Assembly: GCF_024331145.1 (NCBI RefSeq)
Contig: NZ_JANDJO010000004.1
Location: forward strand, 248,001-312,000
Length of the DNA stretch: 64,000 nucleotides
Reading direction: 5' to 3'
From: Shimia sp. CNT1-13L.2
Lineage (GTDB): Bacteria; Pseudomonadota; Alphaproteobacteria; Rhodobacterales; Rhodobacteraceae
In this document: positions 44,555 through 53,456 of the stretch, in pieces
How positions within the stretch are numbered: the first letter of the stretch is position 1
How the letters are laid out: each line of letters opens with the position of its first letter
The notes under the pieces: generated by a model
What the model was told of the DNA's origin: nothing
What the model saw: the letters and a program-made list of their open reading frames with translations, nothing else
The model's database searches: none
Program-made: the position numbers and the translations under genes

Positions 44555-46051
44555 CTAGAAAGCCAAGCAAACGTCTTCGGGCAGGTTCTGATAGCAGACA
44601 GGTCGCAAGAACCTGCGAATGGACAGGGTACCTACGCTGGTCGCGCCAAAGTTTGTCGAGGCGGGGTACGGGCCGCCATGGACCATGCTGTCCGCAACCT
44701 CAACTCCTGTAGGGAAACCGTTAAAGAGCACCCGCCCAGCCTTACGCTCCAGCACTGGAAGCAGGGTGGTTGCAAGGGCTGCATCACCAGCGTCCATTTG
44801 CACGGTTGCCGTCAACTGTCCCTCAAAACTCTTGGCGAGATCAACAAAGTCAACCGGGTCATTGACCAGAACCGCGATCCCCATCGGGCCAAAAACCTCG
44901 TGGGCGAGATTGGGATTGGCGCGGAAGGTCTCGGCCGAAACAACATGGAACGCGGCGCGCGATTGACGTCCTTCAGCCGTTTCCGCAACCTTGGTTGTGA
45001 CGCCCTCGGTCGCGGCGATCTGGCTTTGGCCGCTGTGATAGGCCAGCGCGATCCCATCGGTCAGCATGGTCTGTTCGCCAGCCGCGTTCAGCGCGTCGGT
45101 TGCCGCGTCAATAAATGCGTCAGCGCCTTCACCTGCAGGTAGCAGAACCAGCCCTGGATTGGTACAGAACTGACCAGCTCCCATCATCAGTGACCCAGCC
45201 CAGCCCGCACCGATCTCGGCACCACGCGCGGCCAGCGCGTCGGGAAGGACGAACATCGGATTGACCGAGCCGAGCTCGCCGAAGAAGGGAATGGGTTCGG
45301 GGCGCGCAGCGCAGAGATCGAACAGCGCACGGCCACCACCCAGAGAGCCGGTAAAGCCAACGGCCTTGATGAATGGGTGCTGGACCAGCGTAGTGCCGAC
45401 CACGCGTCCACCGCCCTGCACGAACGAGAAGACGCCCGGATGCAGGTTACAGGCCTGACGTGCGGCGTCCACGGCTTCTGCCACGATTTCGCCGGTTCCG
45501 GGATGGGCGGTATGGCCCTTGACCACAACCGGACAACCAGCGGCCAGCGCCGCTGCAGTGTCGCCACCCGCGGTCGAGAACGCCAACGGGAAGTTCGACG
45601 CGCCGAAAACCGCAACGGGGCCGATCGGGCGTTGCGCCATCTTCAGATCTGGGCGCGGCAGAGGCTGACGGTCTGGCAGAGCCGGATCGTGGCGTAGGTC
45701 AAGATAGTCGCCTTTGCGGATATGGTCTGCAAACAAGCGCAGCTGACCAGTGGTTCGACCACGCTCGCCTTCAAGCCGGGCCGCAGGCAGACCCGTTTCG
45801 GCGCTGCCTATTTCGGTAATCTGTGTGCCACGGGCCTCGATTTCGTCGGCAATGCGATCAAGGAACGCAGCGCGTTCCTCACGCGTGGTATAGCCGTAGG
45901 ACCAGAAAGCCTCTTCTGCGGCGACACAGGCCTGATCGACCAGATCGGCAGTGCCCGTCGAATAGGTTCGGGGCGTTCCCGTAGCAGGGGCGGACAGGAA
46001 TTCTCCTTCGCCGGCGAGCCATTCACCGGCAATCAAACTGTTTCCGTTCAT
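44555..46051 (-). CDS. alpha-ketoglutarate semialdehyde-type aldehyde dehydrogenase
   Basis: A 498-residue aldehyde dehydrogenase of the group that oxidises 2,5-dioxopentanoate to 2-oxoglutarate. Catalytic Cys296 lies in GAGQFCTNPG and Glu259 in FFGELGSVNP; the cofactor-binding FGASNFPLAFSTAGGDTAAA is characteristic of this clade (NADP-type). Beside an FAH-family enzyme it suggests the last two steps of a non-phosphorylative pentose or sugar-acid route ending in 2-oxoglutarate. It is the last gene of the long leftward operon, 9 bases after the FAH gene. Confidence 0.88.
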   Translation of the reverse strand: MNGNSLIAGEWLAGEGEFLSAPATGTPRTYSTGTADLVDQACVAAEEAFWSYGYTTREERAAFLDRIADEIEARGTQITEIGSAETGLPAARLEGERGRTTGQLRLFADHIRKGDYLDLRHDPALPDRQPLPRPDLKMAQRPIGPVAVFGASNFPLAFSTAGGDTAAALAAGCPVVVKGHTAHPGTGEIVAEAVDAARQACNLHPGVFSFVQGGGRVVGTTLVQHPFIKAVGFTGSLGGGRALFDLCAARPEPIPFFGELGSVNPMFVLPDALAARGAEIGAGWAGSLMMGAGQFCTNPGLVLLPAGEGADAFIDAATDALNAAGEQTMLTDGIALAYHSGQSQIAATEGVTTKVAETAEGRQSRAAFHVVSAETFRANPNLAHEVFGPMGIAVLVNDPVDFVDLAKSFEGQLTATVQMDAGDAALATTLLPVLERKAGRVLFNGFPTGVEVADSMVHGGPYPASTNFGATSVGTLSIRRFLRPVCYQNLPEDVCLAF

Positions 46052-46060
46052 CGTGTTTCC

Positions 46061-47209
46061 TTAAATCAAATCGCGCGAGGCGAGGTTTTTCATCAATGCA
46101 CTCGTACCAAACACCCAAGGCGGGCATTCCGTGGACAGGCGCACTGTGTTCTGGAGGCGTCCCAGAGAGGGATTCGAGATCGAGACCACATCGCCCATCT
46201 TGTGCGTAAAGCCGCCGCCAGGGGTGTCGCGGTCCTGCGTCGGGGCAAACAGCGTGCCCAGCATCAGAAAGAAGCCATCGGGGTACTGGTGGTGCGGGCC
46301 ACGGGCCTGTTTCACCAAGTCGGCCGGATCGCGGCTGATTTCGGACATCGAGCTGGCCCCATCGAGAACAAAGCCGTCCTCGCCCTGGACCCGCAGGGTC
46401 AGTTCAGCCTCGCGCACATCATCAAGGCCAAAGCTCTCGTCAAACAGACGCAACATCGGACCAATTGCGCAGGATGCGTTGTTGTCCTTGGCCTTGCCCA
46501 GCAGGAGCGCAGAGCGTCCTTCGACATCACGCAGGTTTACGTCATTTCCCAGCGTCGCGCCCTTGATTGTTCCTTTGCTGTCCACCGCAAGGACGATTTC
46601 CGGCTCGGGATTGTTCCAGGTCGAAATTGGATGCAAGCCAATGCTGGCTCCGCCACCCACAGGAGACATCGCCTGGGCCTTTGTGAAGACCTCGGCGTCC
46701 GGACCGATCCCAACTTCAAGGTATTGCGACCAAACGTCTTCGGCAATCAGCGCGTCTTTCAACTCCATCGCCTTTTGCGAGCCCGGAACCACGGCACGGA
46801 GGCTATCACCAAGGATAGCGGTACAGCGTTCGCGGATAGTGTCGGCCTTGGCAGGATCACCCTTGGCTTTTTCTTCGATCACCCTTTCCAGCATAGAAGA
46901 CACAAAGGTCACGCCGCACGCTTTGACCGGTTGCAGGTCGCTAGGGGCCAGGAAGTGGGGCTTTTCCGGGTCCGGGGTTTCGGTGGAGTTGGCAGCGATG
47001 TCTGCGAGCGCACCAATGTCTTCGCCTTCAACGGTCTGCACAACCACGGCTGGATTGGCGACCTCAAGCAGGGCTTGCATGGTCGGAAAACGGGTCGATG
47101 TGACGTCAATCAGCCGGTCGCCGCGACGTAAAACCAAAGCGGGGCCGTTCACATCGGGCCGCCAAACGCGGCCGACAAAGGTTCCGTGTTCGGGAAGGTC
47201 AGGTGTCAT
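46061..47209 (-). CDS. fumarylacetoacetate hydrolase-family enzyme (keto-deoxy sugar acid dehydratase-like)
   Basis: A 382-residue FAH-fold protein with metal ligands in NNPEPEIVLAVD and GNDVNLRDVEG. The length and the N-terminal GRVWRP...GPALVLRRGD arrangement suit the 2-keto-3-deoxy-pentonate dehydratase group (as in Caulobacter XylX) better than fumarylacetoacetase. Such an enzyme would make 2,5-dioxopentanoate for the neighbouring dehydrogenase. No sugar dehydrogenase or IlvD/enolase-type dehydratase lies in this operon, so the upper pathway must be elsewhere or the substrate differs. It overlaps the upstream hydrolase gene by 4 bases. Confidence 0.82.
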   Translation of the reverse strand: MTPDLPEHGTFVGRVWRPDVNGPALVLRRGDRLIDVTSTRFPTMQALLEVANPAVVVQTVEGEDIGALADIAANSTETPDPEKPHFLAPSDLQPVKACGVTFVSSMLERVIEEKAKGDPAKADTIRERCTAILGDSLRAVVPGSQKAMELKDALIAEDVWSQYLEVGIGPDAEVFTKAQAMSPVGGGASIGLHPISTWNNPEPEIVLAVDSKGTIKGATLGNDVNLRDVEGRSALLLGKAKDNNASCAIGPMLRLFDESFGLDDVREAELTLRVQGEDGFVLDGASSMSEISRDPADLVKQARGPHHQYPDGFFLMLGTLFAPTQDRDTPGGGFTHKMGDVVSISNPSLGRLQNTVRLSTECPPWVFGTSALMKNLASRDLI

Positions 47210-47988
47210 TCTTCTGGTTCCAGTTCGAAAAGGGACGACATTAGCGCATCACTTTGCGCACAGGCCGCCCAGGTCAGGGACATATGGTTTTCGTTGTCGA
47301 TCACATGCCAAGCGGCGTTTTCCGGCAGGGACATCAAGGCACCGCCGCGCAGATATTCATGCGTTTCTCCGCCGCCATTCACATAAAGAACCGGCGGACG
47401 CTTCTCGTCCGGGCCAAGGCTGAAGGTGGCAATCTCGCCCTGTGTCAGTTGCAGTTCCTCTTGCAAAAAGGACAGCGCGACCGGAGCAAGATCATAGACC
47501 CCGCTGAGCGCGATAGTACCCTTTGTGCGTTTGGCGATTTCAGGGTCCCGCAAAGCGGAGAGTGCCAGATGGGCACCAGCAGAATGCCCGATCAGAACAA
47601 GCTGTGAGGCCGGAAAGCGCCCGATCAGAAGGCTTAGCGCAGCAACGGTATCAGCAACCACATCTCCCAAACGCACGTCAGGCATGAGCCGGTATTCGAT
47701 ATTGGCGACGAACGCGCCATGATGCTGGAAAGCAGGGATCATGAAGCGATGGCTTTCCGCCTCGAGCGCGCGCCAATATCCGCCATGCAGGATCACCGGG
47801 AGGATGGCATCAGAGCCACTGCCCTCGGTCCACTCTACCCATTGACGTGGATGGGCTCCATAGGTCTCACGGTGAAACTTATGCTGCTCAGAAACGACCC
47901 CGCTGTCCGAAGCCATACGCGTGACGAACGCTGCAAATTCCGGTAAAATCTCGGAAAACTTGAACTGACTGTTCCAGAATTTTTGCAT
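47206..47988 (-). CDS. alpha/beta hydrolase (kynurenine formamidase-like)
   Basis: A 260-residue alpha/beta hydrolase with the oxyanion motif LHGGYWRALE and nucleophile in IGHSAGAHLAL, the pair seen in arylformamidase-like enzymes and related esterases. No tryptophan-degradation gene is adjacent, so the pattern should be read as fold similarity only. In this operon it may hydrolyse an ester, lactone or amide of the imported compound. Its start is 2 bases from the IclR-type gene's stop. Confidence 0.8.
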   Translation of the reverse strand: MQKFWNSQFKFSEILPEFAAFVTRMASDSGVVSEQHKFHRETYGAHPRQWVEWTEGSGSDAILPVILHGGYWRALEAESHRFMIPAFQHHGAFVANIEYRLMPDVRLGDVVADTVAALSLLIGRFPASQLVLIGHSAGAHLALSALRDPEIAKRTKGTIALSGVYDLAPVALSFLQEELQLTQGEIATFSLGPDEKRPPVLYVNGGGETHEYLRGGALMSLPENAAWHVIDNENHMSLTWAACAQSDALMSSLFELEPEE

Positions 47989-47990
47989 TG

Positions 47991-48620
47991 TTACCGGCCT
48001 TCAAGTGCTTCGGTGATTTGCTGAGAGGCGCTTTCAAGAGATTGGATCAGTTGGTCTGTCGCACCCCAGCCGGGTTGCAAGATCAGTCCAAGCACGACCA
48101 AGGATTCGCGGGTTGAACTTACCGGTGCCAAAAGCGTGCCTGTGCGTCGTACCACCTGTTCGTTCTGAGATCTCAAAACGGTTTCCTCTGGGCGGCCGAT
48201 GCTCAGATTCGGAATGCTCTCAAACCCATAGAACGGTTGCAGATTGGTGCCGCGCGTTTCCCGACCAACGGAATACGGCCCCATGTGAAGATCGAGGTCC
48301 CGCACAATGGCGAGAAAGGCCGTATGTTGCGTCGCCTGTCTTAGGCGCAAAAGAATTGGCTGGCTGAGAGGCGCGACATTTCCTAGCCCGAACCCGCTGA
48401 ACCCCGTCCGAATGGCGCTGTTGCCAGCGAGGTAGGTGCCTGCAGGGTTACGGCGCAGAAAACCTTCCGCTTCAAGGGCGGCCACGTGACGATAGCCCGA
48501 AGACGATGGGATTCCGGCAGCCTGAATCAATCCAGCGGGAGTTGCGTGGGGTGCCTTGTCCGGTGCGTGGATCAGGGCATCAAAAAGTTCGACAGCGCGT
48601 GAATATGCTGAATGTGTCAT
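47991..48620 (-). CDS. short IclR-type transcriptional regulator
   Basis: A 209-residue protein with an IclR-like winged helix at the N-terminus (SRAVELFDALIHA, then AAGIPSSSGYRHVAALEAEGFL) and a shortened effector domain (about 130 residues against 170-180 usual; LGLILQPGWGATDQLIQSLE matches the end of the fold). Its start overlaps the stop of the chimeric regulator by 4 bases. The two may form a pair sensing pathway intermediates. Confidence 0.8.
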   Translation of the reverse strand: MTHSAYSRAVELFDALIHAPDKAPHATPAGLIQAAGIPSSSGYRHVAALEAEGFLRRNPAGTYLAGNSAIRTGFSGFGLGNVAPLSQPILLRLRQATQHTAFLAIVRDLDLHMGPYSVGRETRGTNLQPFYGFESIPNLSIGRPEETVLRSQNEQVVRRTGTLLAPVSSTRESLVVLGLILQPGWGATDQLIQSLESASQQITEALEGR

Positions 48621-49960
48621 GAAGCGTTCCTTTTTGATGAAGGTTTGGGGGCGCGAAGAGCTGGGCCTTGGGAAAGAACTGTCTCATTGCCAAGATCCCA
48701 AGCGACATGCCGTTCTGCCCAGATGTCGGCCTTGACCGATGCGGTTTCACATCCGCGCGGCAATACAATCCGGACAGGTTCCTCAACGCGCTGCGGCAAC
48801 GTGCTTCCGCCCAGTACGTCCAGCGCAATTTCGAGTGCCCGAGCGCCCATGCTTGCGGGATAGTCCAGTGCAGCCATGGGCACCTTGTGGTGCAGGCACA
48901 GCTTGTACATCTCGTTGAGATCACCACCAGTGTGGGCCGGAATGCTACCCCCACCGTCGATGAAACGACGCAGCGAACCCACGCCCTGCAAACCGCTATC
49001 GCACCAAACTCCGTCAGGCGTTCTACGCGCTTCGTCCAGCAGCTTGTCCATCACCCTGTAACCACTGCCTTCGGTCCAATCCGTGTAGCTTACATTCTCG
49101 ACCCGGATTCCTGGAAACTCGGAAAACACGGCGAGCGCGGCCTGTTGGCGGCGTAGAGCGGGGCTTGCCCCTTCCAGCCCGCTAAGCATCCAGACCCGCC
49201 CTCTGCCCTTTAGCTGTTCCGCCAACCATAACGCGCTGATACGGCCGATACGGTGATCCGATGCGGTGACGAAGGATACAAGCGAGGAGCGATCGTTTGG
49301 CCGTCTGTCGACTGCTACGATGGGCAGGCCTTCGTCGGCCAGATAGTTCAGTCGTTCGCCAAGCGCAGTGTCGTTCACTGACGTGATCGAAATCAGCAGG
49401 AGATCAATGCCTTCCCGCACCAGTTCGTCAATCTGGTGGAGCTGCAACTCCGGATCATCCTGCGCATCGCGTACAAGGAACTCGCCGATCTGCGCCTGAG
49501 AGATTTTCTCGGCGTAGTACATGCTTTGCAGCATGGCGCGACGCCAAGCATTGGTAGTGGACGCGTTGGAAAAGCCAATGCGATAGGGTGCCCTCCTTCG
49601 GAACCTACTGGCATCAACTGTCCGGACCAGCCGGGGATCCCATTCGAGGTCAGGCATGGCCAACTCCAGTTTGCTGCGGCTAATCGGGGTTGCGGCCAAC
49701 GTTCTGGCATCCTGATACTCCGGCACTTCCAACGCGGCAAAAACAAGGCCACATGCCTTTGGGCCAAGGCGCAGAGATCCGTGATCAAACCTTTCTAGCC
49801 ACCCCGCCGAAACCATTGCCCGCAGCAGTCCGAACCCTGTGGATCGGGTCACCCCGAGGTCTTCTAGAATATCATGTGTCCGGCGCGGCGTATTGTTCGC
49901 GTCAAACCCTTTCAGGATTGTCGCGATGCGCTGAACGTTTGATTTTTGATCCTTGGACAT
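48617..49960 (-). CDS. chimeric regulator: IclR-type winged helix joined to a periplasmic-binding-protein domain
   Basis: A 447-residue protein. Residues about 8-72 are an IclR-type winged helix (VQRIATILKGFDANN, HDILEDLGVTRSTGFGLLR, GSLRLGPKACGL). From about 105 onward it aligns without gaps, at first, to the operon's own binding protein at 53457: W107-D-P and D116-A match W34-N-P and D43-A at equal spacing, then IGFSNAS, SFVTASD, GRISA, WLAE, SGLQG, HTGGD, YPASMGARA/YPPAMGARA and CETASV/HETASV recur in the same order. No signal peptide, so it is cytosolic. It is built like a LacI repressor but with an IclR-type DNA-binding part. It probably senses the imported ligand directly (inference). 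Confidence 0.85.
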   Translation of the reverse strand: MSKDQKSNVQRIATILKGFDANNTPRRTHDILEDLGVTRSTGFGLLRAMVSAGWLERFDHGSLRLGPKACGLVFAALEVPEYQDARTLAATPISRSKLELAMPDLEWDPRLVRTVDASRFRRRAPYRIGFSNASTTNAWRRAMLQSMYYAEKISQAQIGEFLVRDAQDDPELQLHQIDELVREGIDLLLISITSVNDTALGERLNYLADEGLPIVAVDRRPNDRSSLVSFVTASDHRIGRISALWLAEQLKGRGRVWMLSGLEGASPALRRQQAALAVFSEFPGIRVENVSYTDWTEGSGYRVMDKLLDEARRTPDGVWCDSGLQGVGSLRRFIDGGGSIPAHTGGDLNEMYKLCLHHKVPMAALDYPASMGARALEIALDVLGGSTLPQRVEEPVRIVLPRGCETASVKADIWAERHVAWDLGNETVLSQGPALRAPKPSSKRNAS

Positions 49961-49974
49961 CGGGGAGTTCCTGC

Positions 49975-50943
49975 TCAGTTTTGCGACCGTTTCATGTAAA
50001 CGGCTGCGGCGAGGATAATCAGCGTCCCCTTGATCACCAACTGCAACTCGATCGAGAGGCCGATGATCACCACGATGTTGAACAGGGAAACGAGGATCAG
50101 GGCTGCCAGCAAAACCCCCGGCACCGAGCCTTTGCCACCAGACAGGGCAGCGCCGCCAATGACTGCTGCTGCGATACTGTCAAGTTCGTAGCCACGGCCC
50201 GTCCAATTGTCGACGATGCCAACATAACCCACCAGGAACAGGCCGGCGATGGCTGCCATCACGCCCGAGATCACAAAGGCCATGACCACAAGAAGCCGTG
50301 TCGGTGCGCCGGTCATATAGGCCGCAGCCGGGCTGTCTCCGTAAAGCTTCAGGCGACGACCAAAGATGGTGCGCTCCAGCACCCAGTGCATCGCGAAAGC
50401 CACGACGGTCAATGCAATCAAAGCAACCGGAATACCCAGGATGTCTCCTGTGGCCAGCCACCGAAATGTCTCGGGCAGAGTACCCCCCGGTGCCCCTTTG
50501 GTATAGGCAAAGCGGATGCCTTGCAAAACGATCATCGTCGCCAATGTCGCCAGGAAGGGAGTCACCCTGCGATAGGCCACCAGATAGCCATTAATCGCCC
50601 CGATGCCCGCGCCCAGCATCAGGCCGACGGCAAAGATGACAGGTGTGCTGTCGATGGTCGTTGTCGAGATCACCGCCACCGTCGCCATGATAGATGCGAC
50701 GGACAGGTCCAGACCCCGAACGATGATAACGATCATTTGGCCGATGACGACAAACCCTAGTGGAGCAGCCTGGATGAGAATGTCCTTGAGATTTGCCGGG
50801 GTCAGGAACCGCGGGCTGAGCGCCGTCGTGACCGCCCAGATCACCAGTAGGAAACCAAGCAACAAAAGCAGTTCGCGTTTCTGAGTGGCACGCACTGTAT
50901 TGCGGTTGGGTTTTGTGGGAGCATTGGTTGCGGTCGCGGTCAT
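49975..50943 (-). CDS. ribose-type ABC importer permease 2
   Basis: A 322-residue CUT2 (RbsC-like) permease with eight to ten hydrophobic segments, the VRGLDLSVASIMA and IGGAALSGGKGSVPGVLL signature loops. Start 50943 (MTATATNAPT) overlaps permease 1's stop by 4 bases; an upstream start at 51006 is inside that gene. It probably forms a heterodimer with permease 1. Confidence 0.92.
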   Translation of the reverse strand: MTATATNAPTKPNRNTVRATQKRELLLLLGFLLVIWAVTTALSPRFLTPANLKDILIQAAPLGFVVIGQMIVIIVRGLDLSVASIMATVAVISTTTIDSTPVIFAVGLMLGAGIGAINGYLVAYRRVTPFLATLATMIVLQGIRFAYTKGAPGGTLPETFRWLATGDILGIPVALIALTVVAFAMHWVLERTIFGRRLKLYGDSPAAAYMTGAPTRLLVVMAFVISGVMAAIAGLFLVGYVGIVDNWTGRGYELDSIAAAVIGGAALSGGKGSVPGVLLAALILVSLFNIVVIIGLSIELQLVIKGTLIILAAAVYMKRSQN

Positions 50944-51884
50944 GACTTGCCCTTTCCTGCAAAGAACGAAACGGCGGCAATGATGATCACCCCTTCGGCA
51001 ATCCATTGGTAAAAGCTTGAGACGTTCATAAAGTTCAGAACGTTTGCCAGAAGCGCCAGAAGGACAACCGCAAGCGCGGTTCCAAGAACGCCCCCTTTGC
51101 CACCCGCAAGCAAGGTGCCGCCCACAATCACCGGAGTGATCGAACGCAGATCAAAGCCAACACCGGCGCGGGGATCACCGACGCTGAAACGGCCGGTCAT
51201 GTACATCGCAGCCACGGCGCAAAGCAGGCCGGACAGCGCATAGATGGCGATCTTGGTCTGTTTCACTGGTAGGCCTGACACTGCGGCGGCAGCTTCATTG
51301 TCGCCGACCGCAAATATCCGGGTGCCAAACGTGGTGCGCCACAACATGAAACCGATCAATAGGTAAAGCGCGATCACGAAGATCATGCCGTATGGCAAAA
51401 CTCCAAGACGTCCGTAGGTGAAGTCTTCGAAAAACAGCGGCACCGATCCGGTGGGCTGGCGCGTGAGAAGCAATGCCACACCCGCCAGAATCGTAGAGGT
51501 ACCCAGCGTGGTGATCAGCGGGTGAATGCCGACATAGGCGGTGATGCCACCATTGATCACACCGATCAGAATGCCGGCACCAGCTACAACGGCCATCGCC
51601 AAAAGCAACGTCCCCGTGGTGTCGCCCGCAAGCGAAGCAAAGACGACGCACAGAAAGCTCAGCGCACCTGCAAAACTAAGGTCGATCCCACCGGACAGGA
51701 TCACCACGGTCTGCGCCAGAGCAACAATGGCCAGGGCGACCATCTGGTCCTGCACATTGGCCAGGTTCAGCGGTGTTGCAAAACGGTCGGATACAGTCAT
51801 TCCGAACACGAAAACCGCGGCGATCAAGGCAACGACAACAAGGTGAACGGGTTGGGCGCGCGTGGCGCGGACGAGCATGCTCAT
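50940..51884 (-). CDS. ribose-type ABC importer permease 1
   Basis: A 314-residue CUT2 permease with VILSGGIDLSFAGALSFL and VGGTLLAGGKGGVLGTAL loops, both typical of RbsC. It overlaps the ATPase stop by 4 bases. The two permeases share the same layout and look like an old duplication. Confidence 0.92.
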   Translation of the reverse strand: MSMLVRATRAQPVHLVVVALIAAVFVFGMTVSDRFATPLNLANVQDQMVALAIVALAQTVVILSGGIDLSFAGALSFLCVVFASLAGDTTGTLLLAMAVVAGAGILIGVINGGITAYVGIHPLITTLGTSTILAGVALLLTRQPTGSVPLFFEDFTYGRLGVLPYGMIFVIALYLLIGFMLWRTTFGTRIFAVGDNEAAAAVSGLPVKQTKIAIYALSGLLCAVAAMYMTGRFSVGDPRAGVGFDLRSITPVIVGGTLLAGGKGGVLGTALAVVLLALLANVLNFMNVSSFYQWIAEGVIIIAAVSFFAGKGKS

Positions 51885-53398
51885 GCTGCTACTCCGTGAT
51901 GGGTTGAGGTTTCAGCAGCCGCGACGGTTATGATCCCCTCTTCCGAGATTTCACTGCCGCGCAGTTCCGATGCGATTTCGCCGTCACGCATCACGTAGAC
52001 GCGGTCGCAAAGGCCAACGATTTCGATCAGTTCCGAAGAGATCACCAGAAGCGCCATACCCTCGTCGGCGAGTTCCCTAAGTGTTTTGTAAATCTCGGCC
52101 TTTGCGCCCACATCAACCCCGCGTGTGGGTTCGTCCAGGATCAAGAGCTTGGGCCGGTTCTCAAGAAGTCGTGCAATCAGTACCTTTTGCTGGTTTCCGC
52201 CAGAAAGCGCTGAAATCGGCAGACCGACATGATCGACAACTACGCCGCGGCGCTCTTTCAGGATTGCAGCGCGGCGGTCTTCATGCCCGGGTGGGATGGC
52301 GCTATGGTGCACTCCGTGACCGGGTGTTGTGGCGGCAAAGTTGCGCGCCACCGAAGTGTTCAGGAACAGCCCGTCATCTTTGCGGGACTCCGTTAGCATC
52401 AGTATTCCGGCCTCGATACAGCCCGCCGGATCACGATAAGGCATCGGTTCCCCCATTAGGGCAACTTCGCCCGTCGCCGAGGCCGCGCCGTATAGCGCCA
52501 AAGCAAGTTCCGTTCTTCCAGAACCAACAAGGCCCGCAAGGCCAACAATTTCTCCTGCGTGGACATCCAGATTGGCGGGCGGAAGGTCGGGAGTGACAAA
52601 AAGGTTGCGTACCTTCAATACCTTCTCGCCCGCCGTTGGGTCTGCGGACTTGTGGGGGAAAAGATCTCCAAGTTCGCGACCAACCATGGCAGCGATCACG
52701 CTGTCATGGGTATATTCAGATGTTGGCCCCTTTGACGTCACCACGCCGTCTTTGATCACGGTTATGTCCGTGCAAATTTCGAAAATCTCGTCGAGGCGGT
52801 GCGAAACATAGACCAGCCCCATACCGCGTTCCCGCAGGTCATTGATGATGCGGAACAAATGGCGGGTTTCATTCTGGCTCAGAACCGCTGTTGGCTCGTC
52901 CAGAATGAGAACCTTTGCCTCAGACCTCAGCGCCTTGGCGATCTCCACCATCTGCTTGTCAGCCACCGAGAGGTTCTCAACCAGATCATCCGGGTTCAGC
53001 GTGATGCCCAGATCTTGAAGCAAAACCTGCGCATTGCGGTTAAGCGCCTTACGATCGATCAACCCAAGACGGGTGCGCGGTTCGGCACCGAGATAGATGT
53101 TTTCGGCAATCGAGAGCGCACCAAGAACGGAAAACTCTTGATGCACCACAGCGATGCCGGCGGCCAGGCTTTGGCGGGGATCGGTCCAGCCAGCAGGCTG
53201 CCCCTGAAACTCAACGTGCCCGCCAGTGGGGGTATAAAGTCCGGTCAGGAGCTTGATCAGCGTCGATTTTCCAGCACCGTTTTCACCGCAAAGGGCCACA
53301 GCATGTCCGCCATGCACCTCGAATTCTATACCCTTGAGCACTTCATTTGGGCCAAACGATTTGCTGAGGCTGCGCGCGGCCAGAAATGGCTGTGTCAT
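51881..53398 (-). CDS. ribose-type ABC importer double ATPase
   Basis: A 505-residue CUT2 ATPase with two ABC modules, like RbsA/MglA. Module 1 has GENGAGKSTLIKLLTG, LSVADKQMVEIAKAL and LILDEPTAVL. Module 2 has the usual degenerate Walker A (GLVGSGRTELALALYG) with ALSGGNQQKVLIARLL and LILDEPTRGVDVG. The ATG at 53398 follows GGGAGGAA; an upstream in-frame start at 53611 would run through the hairpin and the binding-protein gene. Confidence 0.94.
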   Translation of the reverse strand: MTQPFLAARSLSKSFGPNEVLKGIEFEVHGGHAVALCGENGAGKSTLIKLLTGLYTPTGGHVEFQGQPAGWTDPRQSLAAGIAVVHQEFSVLGALSIAENIYLGAEPRTRLGLIDRKALNRNAQVLLQDLGITLNPDDLVENLSVADKQMVEIAKALRSEAKVLILDEPTAVLSQNETRHLFRIINDLRERGMGLVYVSHRLDEIFEICTDITVIKDGVVTSKGPTSEYTHDSVIAAMVGRELGDLFPHKSADPTAGEKVLKVRNLFVTPDLPPANLDVHAGEIVGLAGLVGSGRTELALALYGAASATGEVALMGEPMPYRDPAGCIEAGILMLTESRKDDGLFLNTSVARNFAATTPGHGVHHSAIPPGHEDRRAAILKERRGVVVDHVGLPISALSGGNQQKVLIARLLENRPKLLILDEPTRGVDVGAKAEIYKTLRELADEGMALLVISSELIEIVGLCDRVYVMRDGEIASELRGSEISEEGIITVAAAETSTHHGVAA

Positions 53399-53420
53399 GA
53401 TTTTTCCTCCCTTGGGATGA

Positions 53421-53447
53421 GCCAGGGCAGCACAGGGCCGCCCTGGC
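53421..53447 (-). other. hairpin between binding-protein and ATPase genes
   Basis: GCCAGGGC, 11-base loop, GCCCTGGC: a perfect 8-bp stem 9 bases after the binding-protein stop, without a T-run. Confidence 0.55.
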
Positions 53448-53456
53448 CCGCGCCGC

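Noticed and set aside
46061..47209. Fumarylacetoacetase of tyrosine degradation
   Set aside because: No homogentisate or tyrosine gene is adjacent, and the pairing with a ketoglutarate-semialdehyde-type dehydrogenase fits sugar-acid dehydratases better.
47206..47988. Kynurenine formamidase of tryptophan degradation
   Set aside because: The HGGYW motif fits, but no kynureninase or tryptophan dioxygenase is present; only the fold-level call is kept.
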